Assembly (NCBI GenBank): GCA_963971285.1 | Contig: OZ020254.1 | Coordinates: 20,304,932 to 20,368,931 of the forward strand | Origin: Astropecten irregularis | Lineage: Eukaryota > Echinodermata > Asteroidea > Paxillosida > Astropectinidae | Direction of reading: 5' to 3' | Length of the DNA stretch: 64,000 bases | Shown here: in pieces, positions 54,241 to 64,000 of the stretch | Layout of the letters: every line of letters starts with the position of its first letter | Position numbering within the stretch: position 1 is the first letter of the stretch | Notes under the pieces: generated by a model | What the model was told of the DNA's origin: nothing | The model's database searches: none | The model's input: the letters and a program-made list of their open reading frames with translations, nothing else | Translations under genes and position numbers: made by a program

Positions 54241-54597
54241 AGGTAGTATCATACATTGGTTTTTGTCAAAGAAATTCAGATTCATGGGCATAAATATCAA
54301 AGACGATACAATAATAGTCATTTGTGAAAATTTCAGTCCCAAACGGTGCCCAATTTTTGAGAAAACAGTGAAAAACGGCCACAGTATTTCTTAAGTCTTT
54401 TCTCTTTTATTTTTGATCTTTTAAAAGATCAACAAGATTTTCGGTCGTTGTTTTACTAATTTCTGGATAAATACACCATTTTGGGCGGAATAATTTTAAC
54501 GGTAAATTTCTAGCACCACCATCTTCATACCCTGAAAGTTGTACGTAAATCTGTGAACATTTCTGTTTTGGTTTCTTACCAAAGTATGATACTACCT
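54241..54597 (+). mobile_element. TTAA-flanked MITE, family A, copy 5 (reference copy)
   Basis: AGGTAGTATCATACATTGG at the left and CCAAAGTATGATACTACCT then TTAA at the right; 357 bp with both ends intact. The left flank reads TATAA in place of TTAA. Confidence 0.85.
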
Positions 54598-54940
54598 TTA
54601 AGAATGGCCCAATTTCATGGAATTCGTTACGGTCTATTTTTTTTTGCTAACAGTAACAGATTCCATGAAATTGTTCCTAGAACGGAAAATGGAAAATGTC
54701 TGGAATGTAGAAATGAAAAAGAACACTTACCGGGGGTAAACAGACTTGAGGTTATCTTTTTTATCAAGATGCTTCAATTCATTGACACAATATAAGCCTT
54801 CCCTTATATTGTTCTCGACTGTATGTAGAAACTTGTCACTGTTCCAATCGGATATTTATAACCAATATCTTTCCCACTGGGAACTTATTAACTTAGCCAT
54901 TTTATTGACAATCAGACAATTTCTAGAACCAACTACAACT

Positions 54941-55131
54941 AACAAGGGAACGCCACTATAATGAACACCACAATACCGAACATTTGGCTATACCAAACAT
55001 CATCCTTGGCTACCGATTTTTGTGTGCAATACATACTAAATATGGTTCTTTAAATCACTATAAGAAATTAGCACTATAACGGACAATATCTGTGCATCCT
55101 GCCATGTTCGTTATAGCAGCTTTCCAATGTA
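54941..55131. mobile_element. pogo-like MITE, CAGTGGAACG family, copy 2
   Basis: AACGCCACTATAATGAAC at the left and TTCGTTATAGCAGCTTTCCA at the right. The centre ACATCATCCTTGGCTACC matches the copy at 50753. Confidence 0.65.
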
Positions 55132-55134
55132 TAA

Positions 55135-55432
55135 TAGAGGGATTTCACATTAGTTCCATCTACGCATATCTGCATTGGAACCATGCAAGGCTCTCTGTGC
55201 TGAACTTTGGCCGTGCCGCCGTGGCCATTCGGCACAGTACGGCCTGCATGCACTACACGGACATCACACTCTCAGCTCAGGTATGAGTTGGTGTGCTTCG
55301 CTCTAGCAGACCGTGAAAGTGCATTGTGTATGTACACGCACCTGCGTGTTTGAGAAGCAGACACGACAGCCTCGTTTTCAAACGCAAAAGTGCGCAGATT
55401 GATTCTAAACGCATTGTATTGGGATCCCTCTA
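55135..55432. mobile_element. 298-bp TIR element, TAGAGGGAT ends
   Basis: TAGAGGGATTTCACAT at the left and GTATTGGGATCCCTCTA at the right. The interior has a GC-rich segment (near 55195-55265) that keeps a short frame open. It begins only 4 bp after the preceding MITE. Confidence 0.55.
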
Positions 55433-55551
55433 TCTCATGCATAATAATAAGACATATTTGTCCTGATTTTACTCTGTTCTAATGCATCTCCCAATCACTG
55501 TTTGACTTCATTACTAATCTGTACATGCTATTTTACTTCCAACTGGAAGAT

Positions 55552-55782
55552 TGTGTTGGTCGGTTATGGCCGGATAGTTGTGGATTATGAGGTAGACATT
55601 TCTGTACATGGAAACTTAAATCCCCATTTGGATTACGTTCAAACTTTCTGTGCAAATTTGCATGGAAGAATTTGTATAGAAATGACAGCAATTTACAGAG
55701 ACAGGCTTATTGATGCCAAACTACCTTCAGAACGAGATCTTACGATGGAAGAAATCGCCCAAAGCACCTGTACAAACCTGTA
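55552..55782 (+). CDS. Possible terminal exon or gene fragment of unknown type
   Basis: After a pyrimidine-rich stretch and an AG at 55550-55551, a frame of about 76 codons runs to TAA at 55780-55782. It includes GYGRIVVDYEVDISVHGN, which is reminiscent of the hydrophobic strand of SEA-like extracellular modules. That resemblance is weak. No upstream exon was identified. It could be a fragment left by duplication or transposition. Confidence 0.25.
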
Positions 55783-55898
55783 ATGGCTGTTGGTCTTACA
55801 GGGTTAAAGGTAATACACAGAAGAGATACTATATACATGTATATAGTATGCTCTTAAAATACTTCTCTGTTTTCATCAAAACTGAATGCAATTTAATT

Positions 55899-58736
55899 TC
55901 ATTCAAGAAGGAAGTCAGCTTGCCCCGAATCAAATCCTTTTGTTTTATTGATGAACAATTGATAGGAATCCTTCATACTGTGATATTTTGTCTCCCATTG
56001 TTTCTTCTCCTGACATTCTTTATCTACTTCTCTCAAAGTGTCTTGGTTTCTCAGCTCCAGCTGCCGGATCGTCTCTTGGAGTTTCTCAATTTCCGTCTGA
56101 TGTGCAGCTTTGACTTGGCCGAGTTCAACTGCTGCAACATGGCGTTCTTCAGTCTGAGCGTTCATGACGGCGTTGATGCGTTCTTCACGCATACGTTTCT
56201 CCAATGCGGCAAGTGCTTCAGATTTCTCCTTGGCATGTGCTTTAGCAGTTGCAGCCTCACGGTTCGCTGTTACCCTAAGGAACGGCAGGGTGGGAAATGA
56301 AATTAATACCAAAAGATATTTCATTGGGAACGGATTAGCAAATATTCACTATTTAATAGACTGGGGTGCTGTATTCCAGTTTTTGGTAGTCGATGATCAT
56401 ACCATGGAGGAAGGAATAAAAGGAGTTAGAACGAACCAGAGATCAAACAATCAGGTCCCCTCACCTAAGCATTACCTTAAATCCATCAAATCAGGCCGGA
56501 TCGACCATCGTAATACAAGGACCCAGGTGTGATCTACTGTCTATGCGTAAGCGTAACAATAGCGATGTGCGTAGTGCATATGAGAATATATTAGCCGATA
56601 TTCTTAATGATGTACAAAATATTGACCAGTTCCATTTAAAAAAAATATTTTATGTTTATAAATATAAACAATAGACCAGTTCGCACCATCAACACGCACG
56701 AATGAACAAAAAAACCTGTTGGCAATCCAAAACCACTCCAATTTATTTCCAGGTGTCATCGATTCTTGCCAAAAAATAAAGGTCAATATGAAACAATTCC
56801 TTAATGAAGTGTGACCGCAGACCGGCTGTGAGGTGCTATGTGCACAAAGGAACTTAAAGCGTGGAGGTAGAATTGAAAAGACAACACTTTGGCGAGGGGG
56901 TCATTTGATCTCAGGTTTGTTTGAACTCCTTCTATTCTTTCTTCCATGCTGGTATTAATCTCACCTCGCTATTCCCTCTGCCTCTTTCCTGGCTAGTTCC
57001 TTTTCCTCTTGACGTGCTTCAGCCACAGCGTCTACTTTCTCCTTCAGTGCCTGGGCCTTGACACGTTCAACAGTCTCTCTCAAGATCTTTTCACCTGATT
57101 CTTTCTCTTGTTGTACGAGCTCATTAGACTGTTTGGTCATGACACCCTCAACTCGTAATGCCTCTTCCTAAACACAGTCCCCCAGAAAAAGAAAAGAAAG
57201 ATAAAAACCATTTTATTTATCAAGCAAAATTTAACCAAGTTTTGCCCATAATTGTTTTGAGTTTGGGGCTAACACAATTGCATAAAACCACCCTAAAGTC
57301 CTTTTCACATGACGCTAAAAAAACTCTCAACCATTGAGAAATTTTCTCATAGGTCTGGACCTCGGTCAAAATCTCTCAAGGATTCACCAGGGACTTTGGT
57401 CACTCTCAAGCATTGGTGTCCTTTCACACAATGACACTTTTGTAAGATTTTCCAACCATGAGAGAATTTCTCAATGGTTGAGAGTTTTTTTAGCATCATG
57501 TGAAAAGGCCTTACAGTAAGTGTGAATTTGGTAATTAAAGGTAATATCATACTTTGCAGATTTATGGGAAAAAATTTCACCGAAGATACATAACAGTCAC
57601 CTGTGGAAATTTCAGTCCCATACGGTGCCCACTTTTTGAGAAAACAGTGAAAAACGCTCACAGTATTTCTTCAATCGTTTCACCATTTTTTTTTATCTTT
57701 AAAAGATGAAAATTGTTTTTGGTTATTGGTTTTACTCTTTTCTGGATATATACAGCATTTCAGGCAGAAATATTTTAATGCTATGCTTTTGAACCGTCAC
57801 CATATTTATAACCTGTATGTTTTAGGTCAATCTGTGAAGATTTCTGTTTCGGTATGCTACCAAAGTATGATACTACCAGTCCTTTAAAATAATACTTACC
57901 TTGAGTGAACGCTCGTGGCTGATTTTCAGATTGTGAATAGCCTTCTCCAGTTCAGCCTTGGCTAGCTCTCGACATTTCTCCAGCGCCACATTCTTCATAT
58001 GTTCTGCTTCCTGCCAGACTTTCTGTTCAGCTTGAGCGACTGCTTGATCTTTCTCGTTGCCAGCTTGTGTCTCCCACTGATTGTGGATATTTTGACCGAT
58101 GTCTGCAATATCATACAACAAAAAATGGATCGTATATTTTATTTTATAAAGTCAAATAAATGTCAATTTATAGGGCTTTGTGACATTTTGATTTGAAAAG
58201 AAATTTTTAAGTAATCTAACATGCTTTAAAAAAAACAATCCAAAAACAGAATAAAATGTTTTTACTATGAGTGTGTGCATCAATTTTCCAAGCCAAAAAG
58301 TCGCAGGAAGAGACCAAGATGCAACAGATTTTTGATTCAATGTTTCCTAATTCATAATCCCTCTATGTACTTTACTTGCACAGTTTGTGGTCTTTGGTTC
58401 CAGCTGTTGCTTTAACTTTAAAGTCTGTTAAGCCGGCCAAAAACCACAAAAGCCTTGATAAAAGCCTATGGTAGAAAACAGTTTCACCATGTTCTTGCAA
58501 AATGCAAACCTATCCACTATTGTTCCTTTCTACACAGTCAACCCAAAATTATATCCTTCATTATGAAAAGGATTGCTTTCAGAATTGTAGTGAAAATAAG
58601 GAAGGGAAGGTAGCTTACCTAGAATGTTTTGATGTGTGTGTATCTGTGTTTGAACTGGTTTGCTGTCTTCATACCGTAGTGGTATGCCGTCATAACGTGG
58701 TGAAAGAGCTTTGTGATCTGCCATACGCTTTTCCAT
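55899..58736 (-). CDS. C6orf163-like coiled-coil protein
   Basis: Four in-phase coding exons: 58736-58619, 58102-57900, 57167-56965 and 56274-55899, giving 299 aa (human C6orf163 about 329). The N-terminal part TQIHTHQNIL, then DIGQNI, then EQKVWQEAEHMKNVALEK lines up with human C6orf163 TRFYTHKDIL-DIGANI and AEEEVWAEADELQKKAVEK as remembered. The rest is a long Ala/Glu/Lys/Gln-rich helix expected to form a coiled coil, ending FDSGQADFLLE. Its function is unknown. The ATG at 58736 follows an acceptor (CAG ending 58744); a second ATG lies four codons on. A minus-strand ATTAAA (55892-55897) abuts the stop. A leader exon probably lies near 59.64-59.74 kb. Confidence 0.72.
57296..57512. mobile_element. 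217-bp fold-back element with ~48-bp arms
   Basis: CCTTTTCACATGACGCTAAA at the left and the complementary TTTAGCATCATGTGAAAAGG at the right; the arms continue through ACTCTCAACCATTGAGAAAT almost unbroken. It lies in intron 2 of the C6orf163-like gene, 25 bp ahead of a TTAA-flanked MITE. Confidence 0.8.
57539..57882 (+). mobile_element. TTAA-flanked MITE, family A, copy 6
   Basis: TTAA (57535-57538) precedes AGGTAATATCATACTTTG. The right end CCAAAGTATGATACTACC is followed by a few extra bases before TTAA (57883-57886). It ends 14 bp before the donor of exon 2 of the C6orf163-like gene. Confidence 0.8.
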
Positions 58737-58847
58737 GATGGACCTGTGAAAATTGTGAGAACACAAACAAAACATTCATAAATTAAAAAATTCACCAAAG
58801 GCAAAGTAGGTCTAGCTGTTATTAAAGTATTAAAGTATTGTTATTAC

Positions 58848-58990
58848 CAGGGGCTGATTTCACTAACGCTTTGCAATCATCGCTAAAGCCCAAATCCATC
58901 GCTAAACGGAGAATTGATCGCAAAGTAACGATCTCATATCACACGTGATAGCGATGATCGCAAAATACGACTTAAGTGAAATCGGCCTCT
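58848..58990. mobile_element. 143-bp fold-back element, CAGGGGCTGATTTC ends
   Basis: CAGGGGCTGATTTCACTAA and TTAAGTGAAATCGGCCTCT pair, with inner ATCATCGCTA / TAGCGATGAT arms. The end bases resemble the CAGGGGCC family, but the interior is different. Confidence 0.65.
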
Positions 58991-59638
58991 AGCCTTGGTA
59001 TATTATGAGGGAAATTATGAGGAATCGAGTCATATACACAAAGAATGGTAGGCCTACTCCACAATCCACAAGCATGCAACAGAAAAAATGAGAAAATGAA
59101 CAGGGCCGGGCATATTATCATGCACTAAACTGCCAAAACTTGTTACAAATGTAACAGTGTGAGTGCTATGGCCTTACTAGTAATTGACTAAGGCCCATAC
59201 ATACATTAGGAAAGAAGGAAAAAGAAATTTGGCCATCTTACACACAGGTCACAGGCCTTGCAATACGTACGTTAGACATGTTATGTCACATAAGCAAAAA
59301 GAGGACTTGTACTTTAGTTTAGTCCACAAGGATTATTTTCAGACCCCATAAGTTCTGAATATTGAAGAGGACATCACAACTGGCCATAGTCAACGTAGGC
59401 CTAGTATGGCTATGCCCTAATTATTTTTTTTAGCCTTTTTTTAAATACAAAATTTAGGTGAGTTGGTTTACTGCACTGCAGAAACCATGTCTGAAACTAA
59501 TCCTTGTGGACTGAAGTACATTAACCCACCCATAGAGTCTGGTAACTCGGATTTGTGGCCTGTCTTTAATCAACCTAACTCTGCTTTTAACGACAGACGA
59601 TGAGGTAAAAATACAAATTTTCTGCATTAATACTCACC
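58991..59638. other. Presumed first intron of the C6orf163-like gene
   Basis: No coding sequence is recognised between the fold-back element and the presumed leader exon. Confidence 0.35.
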
Positions 59639-59740
59639 ATTAAAAGTTACACAGCTCAAGTCAGTCAATCCACATTGAAGTTGCATAGCAACTTATGCTA
59701 CTAACTACTCATGACCGAATGAGGGCGCTACTGCGGAAGG
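59639..59740 (-). other. Probable non-coding first exon and promoter side of the C6orf163-like gene
   Basis: On the minus strand, ATG|GTGAGT near 59638 is a good donor that could splice to the acceptor at 58744. A GAGGGCGCT core lies at 59719-59727. Exon extent and start site are inferred. Confidence 0.35.
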
Positions 59741-59799
59741 AAGGATCAACTTACGGAAGCTTAAATTGACCATCCGAGTTGCCGAGTTTCCGAGATAAT

Positions 59800-62700
59800 T
59801 ATCTATGAGAGAGGGGGCTGGGTAGAAAATTAGCCATTTAAACGTTCTCCCGGGCCAGTATGGTTGTACACAGTCTATGAGAGAGGGGCTGGATAGAAAA
59901 TCAGCCATTTAAACGTTCTCCCGGGCCAGTATGGTTGTACACAGTCTATAAGAGAGGGGCTGGGTAGAAAATCAGCCGTTTATCTGTTCTCCCAGGCCAG
60001 TATGGTTGTACGCAGTGTATGAGAGAGGGGCTGGGTAGAAAATCAGCCGTTTATCCGTTCGCCCAGGCCAGTATGGTTGTACACAGTGTATGAGACAGGG
60101 GCTGGATAGAAAATCAGCCATTTATACGTTCTCCCGGGCCATTATGGTTGTACACAGTCTATGAGAGAGGGGCTGGATGGAAAATCAGCCGTTTATCCGT
60201 TCTCCCGGGCAAGTATGGTTGTACACAGTCTATGAGAGAGGGGCTGGGTAGAAAATCAGCCGTTTGAACGTTCTCCCGGGCCAGTATGGTTGTACACAGT
60301 CTATGAGAGAGGGGCTGGGTAGAAAATCAGCCGTTTATCTGTTCTCCCAGGCCAGTATGGTTGTACACAGTCTATGAGAGAGGGGCTGGATAGAAAATCA
60401 ACCATTTAGACGTTCTCCAGGGCCAGTATGGTTGTACACAGTGTATGAGAGAGGGGCTGGGTAGAAAATCAGCCGTTTATCCGTTCTCCCGGGCCAGTAT
60501 GGTTGTACACAGTCTATGAGAGAGGGGCTGGGTAGAAAATCAGCCGTTTGAACGTTCTCCCGGGCCAGTATGGTTGTACACAGTCTATGAGAGAGGGGCT
60601 GGGTAGAAAATCAGCCGTTTATCTGTTCTCCCGGGCCAGTATGGTTGTACACAGTCTATGAGAGAGGAGCTGGATAGAAAATCAGCGGTTTATCCGTTCT
60701 CCCAGGCCAGTATGGTTGTACACAGTGTATGAGAGAGGGGCTCGGTAGAAAATCAGCCATCTAGACGTTCTCCCGGGCCAGTATGGTTGTACACAGTCTA
60801 TGAGAGAGGGGCTGGATAGAAAATCAGCCGTTTATCCGTTCTCCCGGGCCAGTATGGTTGTACACAGTCTATGAGAGAGGGGCTGGGTAGAAAATCAGCC
60901 GTTTATCCGTTCTACCGGGCCAGTATGGTTGTACACAGTCTATGAGAGAGGGGCTGGGTAGAAAATCAGCCGTTTATCCGTTCTCCCAGGCCAGTATGGT
61001 TGTACACAGTCTATGAGAGAGGGGCTGGGTAGAAAATCAGCCGTTTATCCGTTCTCCCGGGCCAGTATGGTTGTACACAGTCTATGAGAGAGGGGCTGGG
61101 TAGAAAATCAGCCGTTTATCCGTTCTCCCAGGCCAGTATGGTTGTACACAGTCTATGAGAGAGGGGCTGGGTAGAAAATCAGCCGTTTATCTGTTCTCCC
61201 GGGCCAGTATGGTTGTACACAGTGTATGAGAGAGGGGCTGGATAGAAAATCAGCCATTTATACGTTCTCCCGGGTCATTATGGTTGTACACAGTCTATGA
61301 GAGAGGGGCTGGATAGAAAATCAGCCGTTTATCTGTTCTCCCAGGCCAGTATGGTTGTACACAGTGTATGAGAGAGGGGCTGGGTAGAAAATCAGCCGTT
61401 TATCCGTTCTCCCGGGCCAGTATGGTTGTACACAGTGTATGAGAGAGGGGCTGGATAGAAAATCAGCCATTTATACGTTCTCCCGGGTCATTATGGTTGT
61501 ACACAGTCTATGAGAGAGGGGCTGGATAGAAAATCAGCCGTTTATCTGTTCTCCCAGGCCAGTATGGTTGTACACAGTGTATGAGAGAGGGGCTGGGTAG
61601 AAAATCAGCCGTTTATCCGTTCTCCCGGGCCAGTATGGTTGTACACAGTCTATGAGAGAGGGGCTGGATAGAAAATCAGCCGTTTGAACGTTCTCCCGGG
61701 CCAGTATGGTTGTACACAGTCTATGAGAGAGGGGCTGGATAGAAAATCAACCATTTAGACGTTCTCCCGGGCCAGTATGGTTGTACACAGTGTATGAGAG
61801 AGGGGCTGGGTAGAAAATCAGCCATTTAAGCGTTCTCCCGGGCCATTATGGTTGTACACAGTGTATGAGAGAGGGGCTGGGTAGAAAATCAGCCGTTTAT
61901 CTGTTCTCCCAGGCCAGTATGGTTGTACACAGTCTATGAGAAAGGGGCTGGATAGAAAATCAACCATTTAGACGTTCTCCAGGGCCAGTATGGTTGTACA
62001 CAGTGTATGAGAGAGGGGCTGGATAGAAAATCAACCATTTAGACGTTCTCCCGGGCCAGTATGGTTGTACACAGTGTATGAGAGAGGGGCTGGGTAGAAA
62101 ATCAGCCATTTAAGCGTTCTCCCGGGCCATTATGGTTGTACACAGTGTATGAGAGAGGGGCTGGATAGAAAATCAGCCATTTAAACGTTCTCCCGGGCCA
62201 GTATGGTTGTACACAGTCTATGAGAGAGGGGCTCGATAGAAAATCAGCCGTTCAGGCGTTCTCCCGGCCAGTATGGTTGTACACAGTGTATGAGAGAGGG
62301 GCTGGATAGAAAATCAGCCATTTAGACGTTCTCCCGGGCCAGTATGGTTGTACACAGTCTATGAGAGAGGGGCTGGTTAGAAAATCAGCCGTTTATCCGT
62401 TCTCCCGGGCCAGTATGGTTGTACACAATGTATGAGAGAGGAGCTCGATAGAAAATCAGCCGTTCAGGCGTTCTCCCGGGCCAGTATGGTTGTACACAGT
62501 GTATGAGAGAGGGGCAGGATAGAAAATCAGCCATTTAGACGTTCTCCCTGGCCAGTATGGTTGTACACAGTCTATGAGAGAGGGGCAGGATAGAAAATCG
62601 GCCATTTAGACGTTCTCCCGGGCCAGTATGGTTGTACACAGTCTATGAGAGCGGGGCTCGGTAGAAAATCGTAATTTTTCCGTTCTCCCGGGCCAGTACG

Positions 62701-62840
62701 GTTGTACACAGCGTATGAGAGAGGGGCTGGGTAAAAAATCAGTCGTTTAGGCGTTCTCCCGGGCCAGTACTTAGCCGCGGTCTATGTTTGTACGCAGTCA
62801 ATGAGAGAGGTGCTGGGTAGAAAATCAGATGTTTAGGCTA
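59800..62840. repeat. 71-bp satellite array, about 43 copies
   Basis: The unit runs CAGTCTATGAGAGAGGGGCT, then GGGTAGAAAATCAGCC, then a variable GTTTATCC or ATTTAAAC, then GTTCTCCCGGGCCAGTATGG and TTGTACA. GGTTGT anchors at 59862 and 61140 are 1278 bp apart, exactly 18 x 71; from 61140 to 62346 is 1206 bp, one short of 17 x 71. The last two units are degenerate and carry an insertion. Higher-order copying is visible: 61220-61432 and 61433-61645 look identical by eye (three units each). Confidence 0.97.
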
Positions 62841-63598
62841 TTTCCATGTGTCCCTTTTATCGACTTACTAAGTGCTAAAAGTAAACAATTCACGATACCA
62901 CCGGACAAGATGATAAAATGAAATTAAAAATTCGAAATATCCTGATATTATTGATCTCGCCAAGACGACTTAACTAGACAAATAATTATCATTTTACGGT
63001 TATTATCTGAATAGTCGAATGACACTCATAATAATCATAAAGCTCCCATCCCCCAAATTGGCGAATAGTGAAGACTCGACTATAGAGGGCGGCCTTCATT
63101 TAGAAGCCATGCGACCGACGAATTCCCACACATAAACACAAGAAAAGACAACTTATTTCTCCATGTTTCAAGTAAGAGGTACTGTATGCTGGTTTAATTT
63201 GGGTGAAATTTGATAAATTGTGCCTTGCTGAACCTTATTTTCACGGATTAAATAAACGTGTTAGTCCATAAAAACGTGAATTTGGATGGAGAGTGTCACT
63301 CTGTAATGAGCGAAGGACAGGGGATTGTCAATGATTGTGATAAGAAGGGATCCCCAAACGGATAGATTTTTTTAGCCCGGAAATAGCTTCTAGGCCTACT
63401 CCTCAAAAATTATACTTTTGACTTTCAGCAAATGTTCCTGGGGAAAGAATTCCACCGACGGCCATCACTTGTGCACAAACCTATGGGAAAGAAGGAAAGA
63501 AGAAGGAATCTTAAACTTAGACCCAGTAACTGGGGCGCTGGGCATTGTTTTTCTCTGGTTTTGAATAATAATATTAATAACTACTGAACTAAGACTAA
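62841..63598. other. Non-coding stretch after the satellite
   Basis: No gene seen. Unique-looking AT-rich sequence. Confidence 0.35.
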
Positions 63599-63830
63599 AG
63601 CCCACCGCACACTATACGATCCGACTACGACCCGACTGGTTTTTGGAAGGATCGCAAAGCATTCTGGGAGTCTTAACTGTGATTCGACAGTCGAATCTTG
63701 CCGACTGGCCATCAGAGTGGGTCTGCGACTGGGAACAATCACGGTTAAGACTCCCAGAATGCTTTGCGATCCTTCCAAAAACCAGTCGGGTCCTAGTCGG
63801 AATGTCGGATCGTATAGTGTGCGGTGGGCT
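63599..63830. mobile_element. 232-bp element with long arms and TAA duplication
   Basis: The arms are close to 80 bp each: AGCCCACCGCACACTATACG at the left and CGTATAGTGTGCGGTGGGCT at the right, continuing through GGAAGGATCGCAAAGCATTC. TAA lies on both sides (63596-63598 and 63831-63833). A 3-bp TAA duplication suggests PIF/Harbinger relatives. Short frames on both strands come from the inverted arms and are not genes. Confidence 0.8.
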
Positions 63831-64000
63831 TAAGTCTCTACCTGCGCTAGGCTAGTATACTAGTAGTAGGGACCTACTCTTGCTTTCCCGTGATAAATTA
63901 CTGTGATGTGTGGATTCAGTACGTACTATATTCAGGCAACAAAGTTCTTTGCTCAGTGGATCTTGGAGAAATAATATAATAATAATGGGATTAATGATAA

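Noticed and set aside
55092-55286. 64-codon frame with HWNHARLSVLNFGRAAVA
   Set aside because: It lies almost wholly within a TIR element with TAGAGGGAT ends and shows no conserved family.
56164-56532. Plus-strand frames of 122-196 codons around 55.7-56.5 kb
   Set aside because: They are antisense to the last C6orf163-like exon, which has correct splice sites and coiled-coil composition on the minus strand.
59800-62840. CRISPR-like array
   Set aside because: There are no unique spacers: the whole 71-bp unit repeats, and the context is animal intron-bearing DNA.

Overview
The window is animal nuclear DNA: AT-rich, with GT-AG introns, long non-coding stretches and many short dispersed repeats. 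Host proteins align throughout with deuterostome families. The repeat content and the recurrent TAGGCCTA-type motif resemble echinoderm genomes, perhaps a sea star or sea cucumber. That placement is inference; no species marker was found. All exon models below were built by eye from splice signals, reading phase and remembered human family sequences, with no alignment run.

Layout. 0-5.3 kb: repeats and AT-rich 3' flank of a CREBRF orthologue. 5.3-9.64 kb: CREBRF on the minus strand (6 coding exons, 557 aa). About 10.3 kb: a possible first exon of an unidentified plus-strand gene. 10.4-16 kb: non-coding, rich in GTAC palindromes. 16.8-18.6 kb: an open pogo-type transposase with a C-terminal zinc finger. 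22.5-30.6 kb: DCLRE1A/SNM1A on the minus strand (10 exons, 1040 aa), with UBZ4 finger, PIP box and metallo-beta-lactamase/beta-CASP nuclease. 31-32.4 kb: probable divergent promoter. 32.5-40.4 kb: a six-exon plus-strand gene (about 1200 aa) joining a Ulp1/C48-like cysteine protease, two C2H2 fingers, a MULE-type DDE transposase and a SWIM finger. 42.2-43.3 kb: a broken tandem array of CTCF-like motifs. 43.6-51.1 kb: V-ATPase subunit B (14 exons, 498 aa). 55.9-58.7 kb: a C6orf163-like coiled-coil gene on the minus strand (4 coding exons, 299 aa). 59.8-62.84 kb: a satellite of about 43 copies of a 71-bp unit. 62.8-64 kb: no gene seen; one long-TIR element.

The host genes are unrelated in function: a transcription regulator, a crosslink-repair nuclease, a proton-pump subunit and a coiled-coil protein. 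Introns and gaps hold many small TIR elements (TTAA-flanked, hAT-like, pogo-like, Harbinger-like and unassigned fold-backs), tRNA-derived SINEs and one 60-bp minisatellite grown from a dispersed repeat. No retrovirus, LTR element or Polinton was recognised. The most unusual item is the protease-zinc finger-transposase-SWIM gene, which has host-like introns and apparently intact catalytic residues in both enzymatic parts.
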